64,000 bases of DNA from Algibacter pectinivorans (GTDB taxonomy: Bacteria > Bacteroidota > Bacteroidia > Flavobacteriales > Flavobacteriaceae), in NCBI RefSeq assembly GCF_900112595.1, contig NZ_FOMI01000007.1:14078-78077 (forward strand), written 5' to 3'. Shown piece by piece: positions 43,986 to 53,277 of this stretch; within the stretch, counting starts at the first letter, position 1; every line of letters begins with the position of its first letter. Below the pieces are notes generated by a model. It saw nothing but the letters and a program-made list of their open reading frames with translations. It was not told the DNA's origin and did not search any database. Made by a program: the position numbers and the translations under genes.

Positions 43986-45268
43986 AACTCATTAAATTTT
44001 TCCATTGCATTTTTCTTTGTTTTATCTGCAACATCAATATAGGGTTTCATTGCTTTGTAATCTGAATGTCCTGTCCATTTCATAACAACTTGAACAGGTA
44101 TCCCTATAGATAATGCGCTACATATAAATGTTCTACGACCAACATGCGTACCTAATAAATCGTATTTTGGTATTGTTTCATCTTTTCTTTTATTTCCAAC
44201 ATAATATGTTATTCTTACGGGCGTATCAATTTCAGCTAATTCTGCTAAATCTTTGATGTAATCATTCATTTTTTGATTAGATATTACAGGTAGTGCCTTG
44301 TTATTTTCATAAGGAATATCTTTATATTTTTCAAGGATAGCTCTACTGTGTCTGTTTAATTCTATAATTAAGCTATCAGAAGTTTTTACAGTAGTAACTT
44401 CTATATGATCTTTTTTAATATCACTTCTTTTTAGATTATATGCGTCTGAATATCGTAATCCAGTATAGCAAGTGAAGAAGAGAATATCACGAACTCTTTC
44501 TAAGTGTTTTTTAGTGCTAGGGATTTCATATTTAAGCAGTTTTGATTTCTCTTCTTCTGTTAGAAATATTACTGTTTTATTAGCGTCTTTAATTTTTGGT
44601 CTAAAACTTTGATAAGCATCATTATTATGATGTTTTTTTTCGAAACTCCATCTAAGAAACCATTTTATAAAACCAAGCTGTTTTTTTATGGTGCTATTTC
44701 GCATTTTCTTTTCTTTCCTAAGATGGATAAGATAATCTGTAAGTCCACTTTCATCAAAGTCTTCAAATTTAGAATCTGGGTTAAAGCTTGTAATATGTTT
44801 TTTTACTGCTTTAAATTTTGTAAGTGTTGCATCGCTCCAATTATTTAAACGACTATTTTCTTTTACAAATAAATCAAATACATCAAAAAGGGAAGTTTCT
44901 GATTTTTTTTCAATTTCAACTTTTCCTTTTTCTTTAAGGCTTTTGGCTATTGCCCTAATCTCGTCTTTATTGGGGATATTATCTTGACTTTCACATTCTT
45001 GAAAAAAATCTTGAATAGCAACTTTCAATTCTAAAATACGAGAATTAATAGCAGAGGAACTTTGTTCTAATTTATTGTATGCGCCATTTTTAACCTGTTC
45101 TTTGTCTTGATTCCATTTTGCAATATCTATACGATACCCTGTTTGGATATCTAGACGAGTGCCTTCGTAATTTACCCTTAAACGTATTGGTACATTTTCA
45201 GTAATTAATTGACCTGCTTTTTTTCTCTTTTCGAGTGAGAAAATTAAATTTCGTTTTATTTGAATCAT
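43982..45268 (-). CDS. int: Tyrosine recombinase (integrase)
   Basis: A 428-residue integrase with an arm-binding N-terminal domain (about 5-90), a core-binding SAM-like domain (about 125-215) and a catalytic domain. The active-site residues are all present: Arg272 (YTGLRYSD), Lys295, His375 and Arg378 (GTHVGRRTF), His401 (WTGHSDYKAM) and Tyr410. It is encoded at the element's right end, 150 bases from attR, pointing inwards. It should catalyse integration at tRNA-Ser. Confidence 0.96.
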   Translation of the reverse strand: MIQIKRNLIFSLEKRKKAGQLITENVPIRLRVNYEGTRLDIQTGYRIDIAKWNQDKEQVKNGAYNKLEQSSSAINSRILELKVAIQDFFQECESQDNIPNKDEIRAIAKSLKEKGKVEIEKKSETSLFDVFDLFVKENSRLNNWSDATLTKFKAVKKHITSFNPDSKFEDFDESGLTDYLIHLRKEKKMRNSTIKKQLGFIKWFLRWSFEKKHHNNDAYQSFRPKIKDANKTVIFLTEEEKSKLLKYEIPSTKKHLERVRDILFFTCYTGLRYSDAYNLKRSDIKKDHIEVTTVKTSDSLIIELNRHSRAILEKYKDIPYENNKALPVISNQKMNDYIKDLAELAEIDTPVRITYYVGNKRKDETIPKYDLLGTHVGRRTFICSALSIGIPVQVVMKWTGHSDYKAMKPYIDVADKTKKNAMEKFNEL

Positions 45269-45283
45269 ACCTATAAAAAAGTT

Positions 45284-45303
45284 ACACCCAAATTTACACC
45301 CAA
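45284..45303. promoter_or_regulatory. Integrase arm-type sites, right end
   Basis: ACACCCAA at 45284-45291 and 45296-45303, with the same 12-bp spacing as at the left end. The pair lies just upstream of the integrase gene, so integrase binding here could also control its own transcription. Confidence 0.6.
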
Positions 45304-45419
45304 TTTTTAAGAAATCAAATGATATTCTATGATGTTTTAAAAAACTTAAAAAAATAAAACCTTATATTTAAAGGGATTTTGAAGCTTTATGGTTTTTTAC
45401 GAACAACTAGGTGATAGAG

Positions 45420-45434
45420 CCTCATTCTCCGCAA
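45420..45434 (+). mobile_element. attR, right attachment site
   Basis: Exact copy of CCTCATTCTCCGCAA from the tRNA-Ser end. On integration at a tRNA, this copy marks the far border of the element. Confidence 0.9.
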
Positions 45435-45453
45435 GGAATTGCTTTAATTCCAT

Positions 45454-45489
45454 AAAAGCCCATAAACATAAAGTTTATGGGCTTTTTAT
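45454..45489 (+). terminator. Original tRNA-Ser terminator, now displaced
   Basis: Stem AAAAGCCCATAAAC/GTTTATGGGCTTTT with loop ATAAA and a T run, 20 bases after attR. Before the element arrived, this would have been directly downstream of tRNA-Ser. Confidence 0.75.
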
Positions 45490-45747
45490 ATTTTGCTTAA
45501 GACAGAAATTAAAGTTATGTTATATTGTATATAGGAAATAACACAGATGCGTACACATTTTTAAATAATAGGGCTATCAAGTTTTGAAATATTTGATCAA
45601 AATTTAAAAATTTGAAATGGATTCCTTTTTCTTTTATCTATTAAAAAATAGAAGTACAAAAACATTAGCTTACCACTATATCATTGATAACTATTTGTTT
45701 TAAAGCTTCGGACAACAATTACCAATAAAACAAATAGCCAGTTAATT
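45490..45747. other. Intergenic, nothing recognised
   Basis: AT-rich spacer between the displaced terminator and the end of the GH3 gene. No gene or strong hairpin is visible. Confidence 0.4.
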
Positions 45748-47886
45748 TTAGTCTAAACTTATAATTTCTTGATTAGTTATTTGGCGCGAAGATGTTCCGA
45801 CAGATATTATATACTTTCCTTCCTCAATTTTCCAATTATGAGTTTGTACATCCCAAAAAGAAAAGGCTTCTTTAGTTAAATTAAATGAAAACGTTTTGGT
45901 TTCATTAGGTGCTAATTTAATTTTATTGAAAGCCTTTAACTCTTTAGTAGGTCTCACAACAGAACTTTGAAGAGCTCCCACATAAACCTGAACTACCTCA
46001 CTTCCTGCTACAGAACTGGTGTTTGTAATTAAACCTTTAATGTTAATTTGTGGCGTGCTTTTATTGGAATTAGTAACTTCAATTTTTATATCTGATATTT
46101 TAAAAGTTGAATAGCTTAGTCCAAAGCCAAATTCATAGGCCGGTTTAATACCTTTGGTATCAAACCATCTGTAACCTAATAGGACGCCTTCTTTGTAGTC
46201 CATATCATAACCATGAATAGCAAATCGTTCTTCGGCTATAAACGAAGCCTTACGTGGCGCAGGATCTACTACAGCATGAGGAGGCCAAGTCTCTAAAGCA
46301 TGTGGTCCATAATCTTCAAGTTTTTTAGCCATTGTAAAACTTAGTTTTCCTCCTGGGTTTTCTTGTCCACTTAAAACACTAGCTATGGCATTACCTGTAG
46401 ATTGACCAGCATACCAAGTGCATAAAACAGCGTCTGTTTCGCTTTCCCAAGAGCTTGTTTCGAAAGCGCTAGCAGACTGTACTACTACAGCGGTTTTAAA
46501 TTTTTTATTCCACTTGTTAATGGACTCACTTTGGCTGTTAGGTAGAGTTATGTTATCCATATCGTGACCTTCACTTCCTTGTTGACCCTCGGCAAAGTAT
46601 AAAACTGGATAATTTAAACTTGAATATTCTTTGATTTTTTGTTCACTAACATCATCGATATTTTTAATTTCAATCAATCTTTCTTTACCATAAACTCTAA
46701 TTAAGCCGGCTAAAGGTGTTGAAGAAAACTCAGACTTAACTTTGCTAGACCCCTTTCCAAAAGCAACATGAGATACAGCTGGCCCTGTTACTATTATTTT
46801 GTTAACATTATTTACTTCTAGTGGTAATAAATTACTGTTGTTTTTTAATAAAACCATACCTTCTGTTGCTGTTTCTAAAGCTACTTTTTTATGTTCGGGT
46901 GTATTTACTTTAAATATTTTTTTACCCTTCTTCTTATCTAGAAGCCCAGTACGTTGGTAAAGCCTTAAAATACGATACACGCGCTCATTCAAATCTTTTT
47001 CATGTATTTCGCCATTTTTTATTAGCTTTAATAAATCTCCATTTCCATATACATAAGCACAAAACCCCATACTCATATCTAATCCTCCTTTAAAACTTGA
47101 TAAAGGCGTATAAGCTGCACGCCAATCGCTAACAACAACGCCATCATATTTTAAATTATCTCTTAAAATAGTACTAAGTATTGTCTCGTTCTCGGCAACA
47201 TGAACCCCATTTACAAGGTTATTTCCAGCCATAATTGTCCAAACGTTTGCTTCCTTTACAACTTTTTCAAAAGGAAAAAGATGTAGCTCTCTTAGCGTTC
47301 TTTCATCTAACTTAGAACTAATGAAGTGTCGTAACCCGTCAATATCATTGGCTACTATATGTTTTGCACATCCTGCAATATTATGCTTTTGTAACTCTTC
47401 GATATAAATATTTGCAAGAGTTGCTGTTAAAAAGGGATCTTCTCCCATATATTCAAAATTTCTGCCGCCTAAGGGCGATCTCATTAAATTTATACCTGGA
47501 CCAAATAAAACTTGTTTATCGAGAGAAACCATTTCATTAGCCAATACATTCGCGTATTTACGAACAGCTATTGAATCCCATGTACAAGATAAAGAAAGTG
47601 TAGAGGGCAGAGCTGTAGTTGGTTGGCTGTCGTCAAAATCGCGTAAACCAACTGGACCATCTAACATTTTTATAGGTGGTATATTTAATCTAGGAATACC
47701 TCCACTCTCAAAACGATCGGGTATATAATCTGAAATAAATCCATGAAGAAGGCTTACTTTTTCTTGAACAGTTAATTTATTGATTATAAGATTTATAGGG
47801 TCGTCTGTATTTTTTGAAGACTGCCCCCGGCTTAAAGTTGTAAATAGTGCTATTAATAGCGTTACTATAATTTTATTAAATGTCAT
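45748..47886 (-). CDS. Glycoside hydrolase family 3 (beta-glucosidase-like)
   Basis: A 712-residue exported enzyme (hydrophobic start, then GQSSKN). The GH3 barrel includes MLDGPVGLRDF, GRNFEYMGEDPFL, AKHIVANDIDGLRHF and the nucleophile Asp254 in VVVSDWRAAY. The second alpha/beta domain includes LLKNNSNLLPLE and VLCTWYAGQSTGNAIASVLSG, and a C-terminal Fn3-like domain ends the chain. It removes beta-linked sugars from oligosaccharide ends, probably in the periplasm. It is the last gene of the polysaccharide locus. The exact sugar is not predictable. Confidence 0.94.
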   Translation of the reverse strand: MTFNKIIVTLLIALFTTLSRGQSSKNTDDPINLIINKLTVQEKVSLLHGFISDYIPDRFESGGIPRLNIPPIKMLDGPVGLRDFDDSQPTTALPSTLSLSCTWDSIAVRKYANVLANEMVSLDKQVLFGPGINLMRSPLGGRNFEYMGEDPFLTATLANIYIEELQKHNIAGCAKHIVANDIDGLRHFISSKLDERTLRELHLFPFEKVVKEANVWTIMAGNNLVNGVHVAENETILSTILRDNLKYDGVVVSDWRAAYTPLSSFKGGLDMSMGFCAYVYGNGDLLKLIKNGEIHEKDLNERVYRILRLYQRTGLLDKKKGKKIFKVNTPEHKKVALETATEGMVLLKNNSNLLPLEVNNVNKIIVTGPAVSHVAFGKGSSKVKSEFSSTPLAGLIRVYGKERLIEIKNIDDVSEQKIKEYSSLNYPVLYFAEGQQGSEGHDMDNITLPNSQSESINKWNKKFKTAVVVQSASAFETSSWESETDAVLCTWYAGQSTGNAIASVLSGQENPGGKLSFTMAKKLEDYGPHALETWPPHAVVDPAPRKASFIAEERFAIHGYDMDYKEGVLLGYRWFDTKGIKPAYEFGFGLSYSTFKISDIKIEVTNSNKSTPQINIKGLITNTSSVAGSEVVQVYVGALQSSVVRPTKELKAFNKIKLAPNETKTFSFNLTKEAFSFWDVQTHNWKIEEGKYIISVGTSSRQITNQEIISLD

Positions 47887-47945
47887 ATTGTAATTTTTAT
47901 TTTGAAGAATGTTTATAATTTAATTTATATGTAATAATTAGCTTT

Positions 47946-49175
47946 TTAATTTGAAATCCATACTGGTGCAAGCCAAGACACGGGCACTGCAGCCTCATTA
48001 TTACTTTTGGTATTATCCCAAACCTGAACAAATAAATATGAATCTATATACTTACTATCTACAGAAATATTCCAATAATTTTGGTGCTTTATCATTTTGG
48101 GTTTTAAAGACTTAATGATTTTACCATGACTAGTTACAATATCTATTTTGGATATCTTATCGGTATAATCATTTATATCTGGATCATTTACATAAATTTT
48201 TAAATTATAGCTGTTAGATTTTGAAATTACACTTCCCATAACAGAGTCATTTACAGAATAACGGCACTCTAAATTTTTGTCGAAAGAGGCATACGTTCTT
48301 CGTTTACGCATAGCCCTTAAAATATCTTTAGCTGTATTATTTTTGGCTAAAACAAAGGTTCTTGACTCTGCCTCAGATATATCAGTATAATTATGATTAT
48401 CAATACCTGCTACAGGAGAAACCATCCATCCCTTGTCTAAGGCAGCTATAAAGCCATCAAACTTAGATTTACGATTGTTAATAATTTCTAGTAAGGTTAT
48501 TATTTCTGTAATTTCATCATCCCGATAGGCCCAATTATTAAATTGGTCTTTTTTAGGGTGATTAAAGATTACAACTACAGGATTATTTGTTTCTTTATTT
48601 ATAGGGTTTTCCTTTAGCCAATTATAAAAATATGGTATATCAACACCAGGAGTAATGGCATTAATATAATTAGAAGCCCCAAGAACATTGAAATGACCTC
48701 TACCGTTATTGCTATCATTTTCTGAATGTTCTACCCCCATAAAAGCTGTAAAATTTTGGTTAGACGCTTGTTCTGCTTGTTTTTTTCCAATAGCCCATGC
48801 CGTATTATTTTTACCACTAGGATAAAAGGCTTCTTCTTGTGAGTGATCTGTTACACAATAAAAATCATACTTCGCTTTTTTAGCCTCTAAAAAATGTTTT
48901 TCTGGTAAGCCTTGAAAAGCATCCCAATTGTCTTTTAATTCTTTATTTTTTGGCCTACTTATAAAAAGTGAATCTATAAATAAAACCTTATCGCCTTTAA
49001 CAAAACCTGCGCTACGTTTTAAATGACTACCATGCGAATAAGAAAAAATAGTGTGAGCATGAGTATTTCCATTATAAATTTTTAAATTACTAAAAGGTAT
49101 TTGATTGTTTTGAGCCGTTAAAGACCAGCAAAACACATATAAAAAAACACATATAAAAACTTTATTTTTCACCAT
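47946..49175 (-). CDS. PHP-domain metallohydrolase, secreted
   Basis: About 409 residues from the preferred ATG at 49175 (MVKNKVFICVFLYVF, cleavage after LTAQ). PHP-type metal motifs are NGNTHAHTIFSYSHGSH, YCVTDHSQEEAF, FMGVEHSEN, VIFNHPKK and AGIDNHNY, in the usual order. A C-terminal beta region follows. It resembles the CehA/McbA-type hydrolases that occur in flavobacterial polysaccharide loci. The substrate (a phosphate or other ester) is unknown. Confidence 0.78.
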   Translation of the reverse strand: MVKNKVFICVFLYVFCWSLTAQNNQIPFSNLKIYNGNTHAHTIFSYSHGSHLKRSAGFVKGDKVLFIDSLFISRPKNKELKDNWDAFQGLPEKHFLEAKKAKYDFYCVTDHSQEEAFYPSGKNNTAWAIGKKQAEQASNQNFTAFMGVEHSENDSNNGRGHFNVLGASNYINAITPGVDIPYFYNWLKENPINKETNNPVVVIFNHPKKDQFNNWAYRDDEITEIITLLEIINNRKSKFDGFIAALDKGWMVSPVAGIDNHNYTDISEAESRTFVLAKNNTAKDILRAMRKRRTYASFDKNLECRYSVNDSVMGSVISKSNSYNLKIYVNDPDINDYTDKISKIDIVTSHGKIIKSLKPKMIKHQNYWNISVDSKYIDSYLFVQVWDNTKSNNEAAVPVSWLAPVWISN

Positions 49176-49283
49176 AATTAACACGCTTTAAGTTTTTAAA
49201 TAAAATTTATTTAAGCGACAGAATAAAAAAAACTATAGACGGCATAAACGTTTTACCGCCTATAATTTATTTATAAAGAACAT

Positions 49284-51512
49284 TTAATCGTTAGAAGAAA
49301 TTATCATGCCTTTGCCATTACTAATTAAAACTATATAATCATCTGACACCGCTAAATCTGTAACTGTTGGAGCCACCCTTCTTAAGTTGTTATCTGCAAT
49401 ATCGCTCCATGCATTTTGATTTGTATTAGGATAAACATTTCTATATAGTGCACATTCCGAGTTACCTGCATTTAATGGTTGTGCAAAAACAACCAAACGA
49501 CCTGTAGGATCTAACCCCATTGCTCCAGGGTTATTTGTTGGGAAAGATAAATTATATACGGTACTTGAGCTCGAAGCATTATCCATTCGAAGGACTTCAG
49601 TTGGAGTAGAAATGTATAGTATATCATTAACACTATCATAAGCTAAATAGCCTTGGTCTTTGCCCGCTGCCGTTGTTAATACCTGAGTCCAATTTACACC
49701 ATAGTCCGTGGTTCTCCATACGCCAGACTTTCTATCGTATACAAATGAAACTGCAGCTCCATTAGACACTACCGAACATCTAAGACCGTTATTAGTTTGA
49801 GCTCCCATAAAACTTGTAGTTCTAGTTGTCCAAGTATTCCATGTATTACCGGGTTTATCTATTGTTCTAATACCGCCGCCATCAACTGCAGCAATAATAC
49901 GCTCCGTTCCACCAGGAAAAGCAACCCAAGAACAACCTATAATTCGCTTTGGAGATGCTGTATTTGAAACTTCATTAATAGTTGGTGAAGATGTATTTAG
50001 AGCACTCACTATTCCAAACTTACCTAACGTAGTATTATTATCTCTCTCATTATTAGCAAGAGCCAATTCAGATCCATCAGGAGAAAAAGTTAGTCCATGA
50101 CCGGTTGTAACACCTCCAAGTCCAACTGAATTCCAATTACCCCCCCCATTATTAGATACCAATAAGTCATGATCTATATTTCCTACCGCTATAACTCCAG
50201 AATCATTAATATCTACATCTCGATAGGTTAAAATTTGAAAACCATTAGCTGGCCTCCATGTAACTCCAGAATCCTCGGTTGTCCAAATTGCCGAAGTAGA
50301 ACACACAACCCACTTATTGGCATCGTGCGGAGATACTTGAATGGCAGCTATATCACATTTTGCCCCTCCTAAAGCCCAATTTCCGTGGGTATCGAATACA
50401 AGTAAATTTTCATTACTTCCCCAAGGGTTTTTAGATACACCGGAGGCTGTGGTATTAGTCCAAGACGTTCCGCTATCATCAGATAACCAAATATCTCCAT
50501 TTCCGTCGGCTGTTCCAACCACAATTCTATCTGTATTCCATGTATTTGCATCTCCGTGAATAGCTGTAGACATAACTGCAGTACCTATACTTCCTGTAAT
50601 ATCAGATAAATTACCATTAGATGGCACATATCTTCTTACTCCAAAACGACCACAGGCTAGATAAAGTCGGTTACCTAAAACAACCATAGATTCTACTACA
50701 TCTGGTATATTTGAAATTTTCGTACCAGAAGGCGTTCCATTCAAGTTACTAATAAGCCACAGCCCTTTATTGGGAATAGATGAATGGTCTCCCCATAACC
50801 CAACATAAACTGCATTAGAATCTGTAGGATGTTTGGCCATAGCACGTACATGCACAGCTCCTGTACCAAATATATTATTTAATTTAGTCCAATTTGAACG
50901 ATTATCCGTAGAAATCCAAACACCATCTTTATAAGTGCCAGCTACCCAAGTAGCCCCACTTACCCATTGAATTAAACTTGGATCTGTAGATCTTGGTCTA
51001 CCCGAAGGTAAAGGCGCATTACTATTTTGGGCCGAAAATGAAATATCGGCAGAATCGACATTCCAAGAATCGCCACCATTACTAGACGAAATTACTTCTC
51101 CACCTATACCCTTAAAACCTGTTCCTCCCACAATTACCGTACTTCCGTTAACATTAACCGCATTTAGTGCAGCAATTTTTTGATGAGAATCTTGGTAACC
51201 CAAACCTTTACATGAGGTTATAAAACTTTTACCATAATCAGTTGAAACACCGGTGCCTCCAATATCCGACCCAAAATAAATTTTACCAGGCACATTAGGA
51301 TCCCACGTTACCACATTTGGGTATCCTCCTCCAACAGGTCCCGATTGCTCAAAGGCTATGGTACCAGATACTAAGTTAGACGATGTACTACTTTTTAAAT
51401 TTGATTCTGTAAAAATATCTTTCCATTGACATCCAAAACAAAAGGAAGATGCTATTAAAACTATAGAAAAAGCTATTAAAGAGTTTTTCAATTTTCTTTT
51501 GTTATTTTTCAT
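49284..51512 (-). CDS. Asp-box beta-propeller protein (GH74/sialidase-like fold)
   Basis: A 742-residue exported protein; the start looks like a lipoprotein signal (LIASSFCFGC). The body has many BNR/Asp-box repeats: STDYGKSF, SSNGGDSWN, STDNRSNWTKL, SDDSGTSWTN, TEDSGVTWRP, SNNGGGNWNS, TTDYGVNWTQ. Together with GSDIGGTGVSTDYG and related lines, these indicate two seven-bladed propellers as in GH74 xyloglucanases or related binding proteins. I cannot see a decisive catalytic pair, so enzymatic activity is only inferred from its place in the locus. Confidence 0.75.
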   Translation of the reverse strand: MKNNKRKLKNSLIAFSIVLIASSFCFGCQWKDIFTESNLKSSTSSNLVSGTIAFEQSGPVGGGYPNVVTWDPNVPGKIYFGSDIGGTGVSTDYGKSFITSCKGLGYQDSHQKIAALNAVNVNGSTVIVGGTGFKGIGGEVISSSNGGDSWNVDSADISFSAQNSNAPLPSGRPRSTDPSLIQWVSGATWVAGTYKDGVWISTDNRSNWTKLNNIFGTGAVHVRAMAKHPTDSNAVYVGLWGDHSSIPNKGLWLISNLNGTPSGTKISNIPDVVESMVVLGNRLYLACGRFGVRRYVPSNGNLSDITGSIGTAVMSTAIHGDANTWNTDRIVVGTADGNGDIWLSDDSGTSWTNTTASGVSKNPWGSNENLLVFDTHGNWALGGAKCDIAAIQVSPHDANKWVVCSTSAIWTTEDSGVTWRPANGFQILTYRDVDINDSGVIAVGNIDHDLLVSNNGGGNWNSVGLGGVTTGHGLTFSPDGSELALANNERDNNTTLGKFGIVSALNTSSPTINEVSNTASPKRIIGCSWVAFPGGTERIIAAVDGGGIRTIDKPGNTWNTWTTRTTSFMGAQTNNGLRCSVVSNGAAVSFVYDRKSGVWRTTDYGVNWTQVLTTAAGKDQGYLAYDSVNDILYISTPTEVLRMDNASSSSTVYNLSFPTNNPGAMGLDPTGRLVVFAQPLNAGNSECALYRNVYPNTNQNAWSDIADNNLRRVAPTVTDLAVSDDYIVLISNGKGMIISSND

Positions 51513-51552
51513 ACTTAATATATTTAGTTAGTTAGTTATTTAAAGTTTAATG

Positions 51553-53082
51553 TTAATCTTTGCCTGTAATGATTTTGTAGACTTCAATCATCTCGTTAAG
51601 TTTAGTGCTATTAGACTGCGCTAAATTAAACTGCTCGCTTGCATCTTCGCTAAGATTATATAACTGGTATTCTTTTGAGTTTCCTGTTTCAATATTTTGG
51701 TTCTTAAGAACTTTTGGCCCTTTATATGGTGGAATCATGACCCAATCCCCTTTTCTTAAAGCTGTTCTAGACATAGCTTCGATAATAATTTCTTCTCTAC
51801 CAACATTACTTTTACCTAGAAAGGTATTTAGTAAGTTTTCACTATCTGTTTCAGGAATTTTTTGTTGAACCAAACTGGATAAGGACGCCATTAGGTCTAG
51901 TTGCGAAACTAAAGCATTTGAGGTTCCTGGTTTTATCTTACCTTTCCAATACGTTACAAATGGTACATGGGTGCCTGCTTGAAACAAACTGTATTTACCA
52001 CCTCTAAAAGGGCCCCAAGGGCTATGATGTCCATTTTTTTCGACTGCTTCGTCGTAATAACCATCGTTTAAAACTGGTCCGTTATCACTAGAAAATATAA
52101 TTAGAGTATTTTCTAATAACTTTTCATTCTTTAAAGTTTTCATTAATTGACCAATAGTCCAATCTGCCTCAACAATAACATCACCTCTTGGGCCCATTCC
52201 TGATTTTCCAACAAATTTTGGGTGAGGCGTTCTAGGTACGTGCGGTTGTTGTAAGGCATAATACATAAAGAATGGTTTATCCTTATTTTCCTTAACAAAA
52301 TTCTGCGCTTTATTCAAAAACGTTTTAGACATTGTTGAGTCTACCCATTTTGCTCTATTTCCCCCTTTCATAAATCCAATTCGCGGTATACCATTTACAA
52401 TACTGTTGTTATGAGTGTGATGCCACTTCATTTTGAGCATTTCTGGGTGATCTAAAGCTGTTGGTTCTCCTGTAAAATTCTCTTTATAACTCACTTCTAT
52501 TGGATCATTTTTATCTAAATTCTCTACATAACCATTTTCAATATAAACCGTAGGAACTCTGTCTTGGGTTGCGGCCATAATATATGAGGTTTCAAAACCT
52601 AATTCGTTAGGTCCTGGCGTTATTTGCTCATTCCAGTTAATACTGCCATTTCCTAGCCCTAAATGCCACTTACCTATAATACCTGTAACATATCCGGCGT
52701 TATGCATTATTTTGGGTAAAGTTTGTTGGTCTACATCTATTAAAAGAGGTGCCGAACCTGGTAGTATTTTTGCTTCTTTTTTACGCCATGGGTATAAACC
52801 TGTAAGTAATGCATACCTACTAGGTGTGCATGTAGCTGAACTTGAGTAGCCATTTTTAAAAACCAATCCTCCTTTTGCTAAACCATCCATATTTGGCGTA
52901 GGAATTTTACCTCCATTAAACCCAACATCTCCATAACCAAGATCGTCCATATACACTATTATAACATTTGGTTTTTTGCTTACAGCTTGTTTTTTATTTT
53001 GAGACTTGCTACAAGATATACTAAACAAAAGGAGTAATACTAAGGACACTATATTTAGGGAATATTGTGAGTACGTTTTCAT
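51553..53082 (-). CDS. Sulfatase, S1 family (formylglycine type)
   Basis: A 509-residue lipoprotein (signal ending LFSISC). Metal ligands lie in YMDDLGYGDVG (Asp46, Asp47). The modified Cys85 lies in the motif CTPSR (SSATCTPSRYALLTG), which needs a maturase encoded elsewhere. Other marks are GKWHLGLG and FSSDNGPVLND. It removes sulfate esters from a glycan outside the inner membrane. With the SusC/D pair and GH3 it implies a sulfated polysaccharide; the S1 subfamily cannot be told. Confidence 0.95.
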   Translation of the reverse strand: MKTYSQYSLNIVSLVLLLLFSISCSKSQNKKQAVSKKPNVIIVYMDDLGYGDVGFNGGKIPTPNMDGLAKGGLVFKNGYSSSATCTPSRYALLTGLYPWRKKEAKILPGSAPLLIDVDQQTLPKIMHNAGYVTGIIGKWHLGLGNGSINWNEQITPGPNELGFETSYIMAATQDRVPTVYIENGYVENLDKNDPIEVSYKENFTGEPTALDHPEMLKMKWHHTHNNSIVNGIPRIGFMKGGNRAKWVDSTMSKTFLNKAQNFVKENKDKPFFMYYALQQPHVPRTPHPKFVGKSGMGPRGDVIVEADWTIGQLMKTLKNEKLLENTLIIFSSDNGPVLNDGYYDEAVEKNGHHSPWGPFRGGKYSLFQAGTHVPFVTYWKGKIKPGTSNALVSQLDLMASLSSLVQQKIPETDSENLLNTFLGKSNVGREEIIIEAMSRTALRKGDWVMIPPYKGPKVLKNQNIETGNSKEYQLYNLSEDASEQFNLAQSNSTKLNEMIEVYKIITGKD

Positions 53083-53277
53083 ATTTATTTTTTTATAATT
53101 ATTGTATACTTATGTTAAACATCGTGCATAGCATATATAGTTTATATTTTATGGCGCCTCTATTTTTTAGTAAAATAAGTCTACCATGATTTAAATATAA
53201 ACTTTAGTCTATACAACAAATAAGGTTCTGTTTTAGTTGCAAAAAAAAACGCAACTAAGATTAAAATGTTACTATTT

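Larger units (their letters stand above)
26781..45434. mobile_element. Integrative mobilizable element in tRNA-Ser carrying type I R-M and Thoeris
   Basis: Insert of 18,654 bp between the 15-bp repeats. From the right end come a tyrosine integrase, DUF3853 HTH, SF3 primase-helicase, Toprim primase, oriT-like repeat, MobC, a membrane protein and a relaxase. These resemble Bacteroidota mobilizable units. The left half is defence cargo (Hsd subunits, ThsA/ThsB, DUF3800 pair, YgjP-like protease). All protein genes are on the minus strand. I find no coupling protein or type IV secretion genes, so it would be mobilized by a helper element. Confidence 0.88.

Noticed and set aside
26781-45434. Full conjugative element (ICE)
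   Set aside because: No coupling ATPase, TraG/VirB4-like or other type IV secretion genes were found; only mobilization functions are present.
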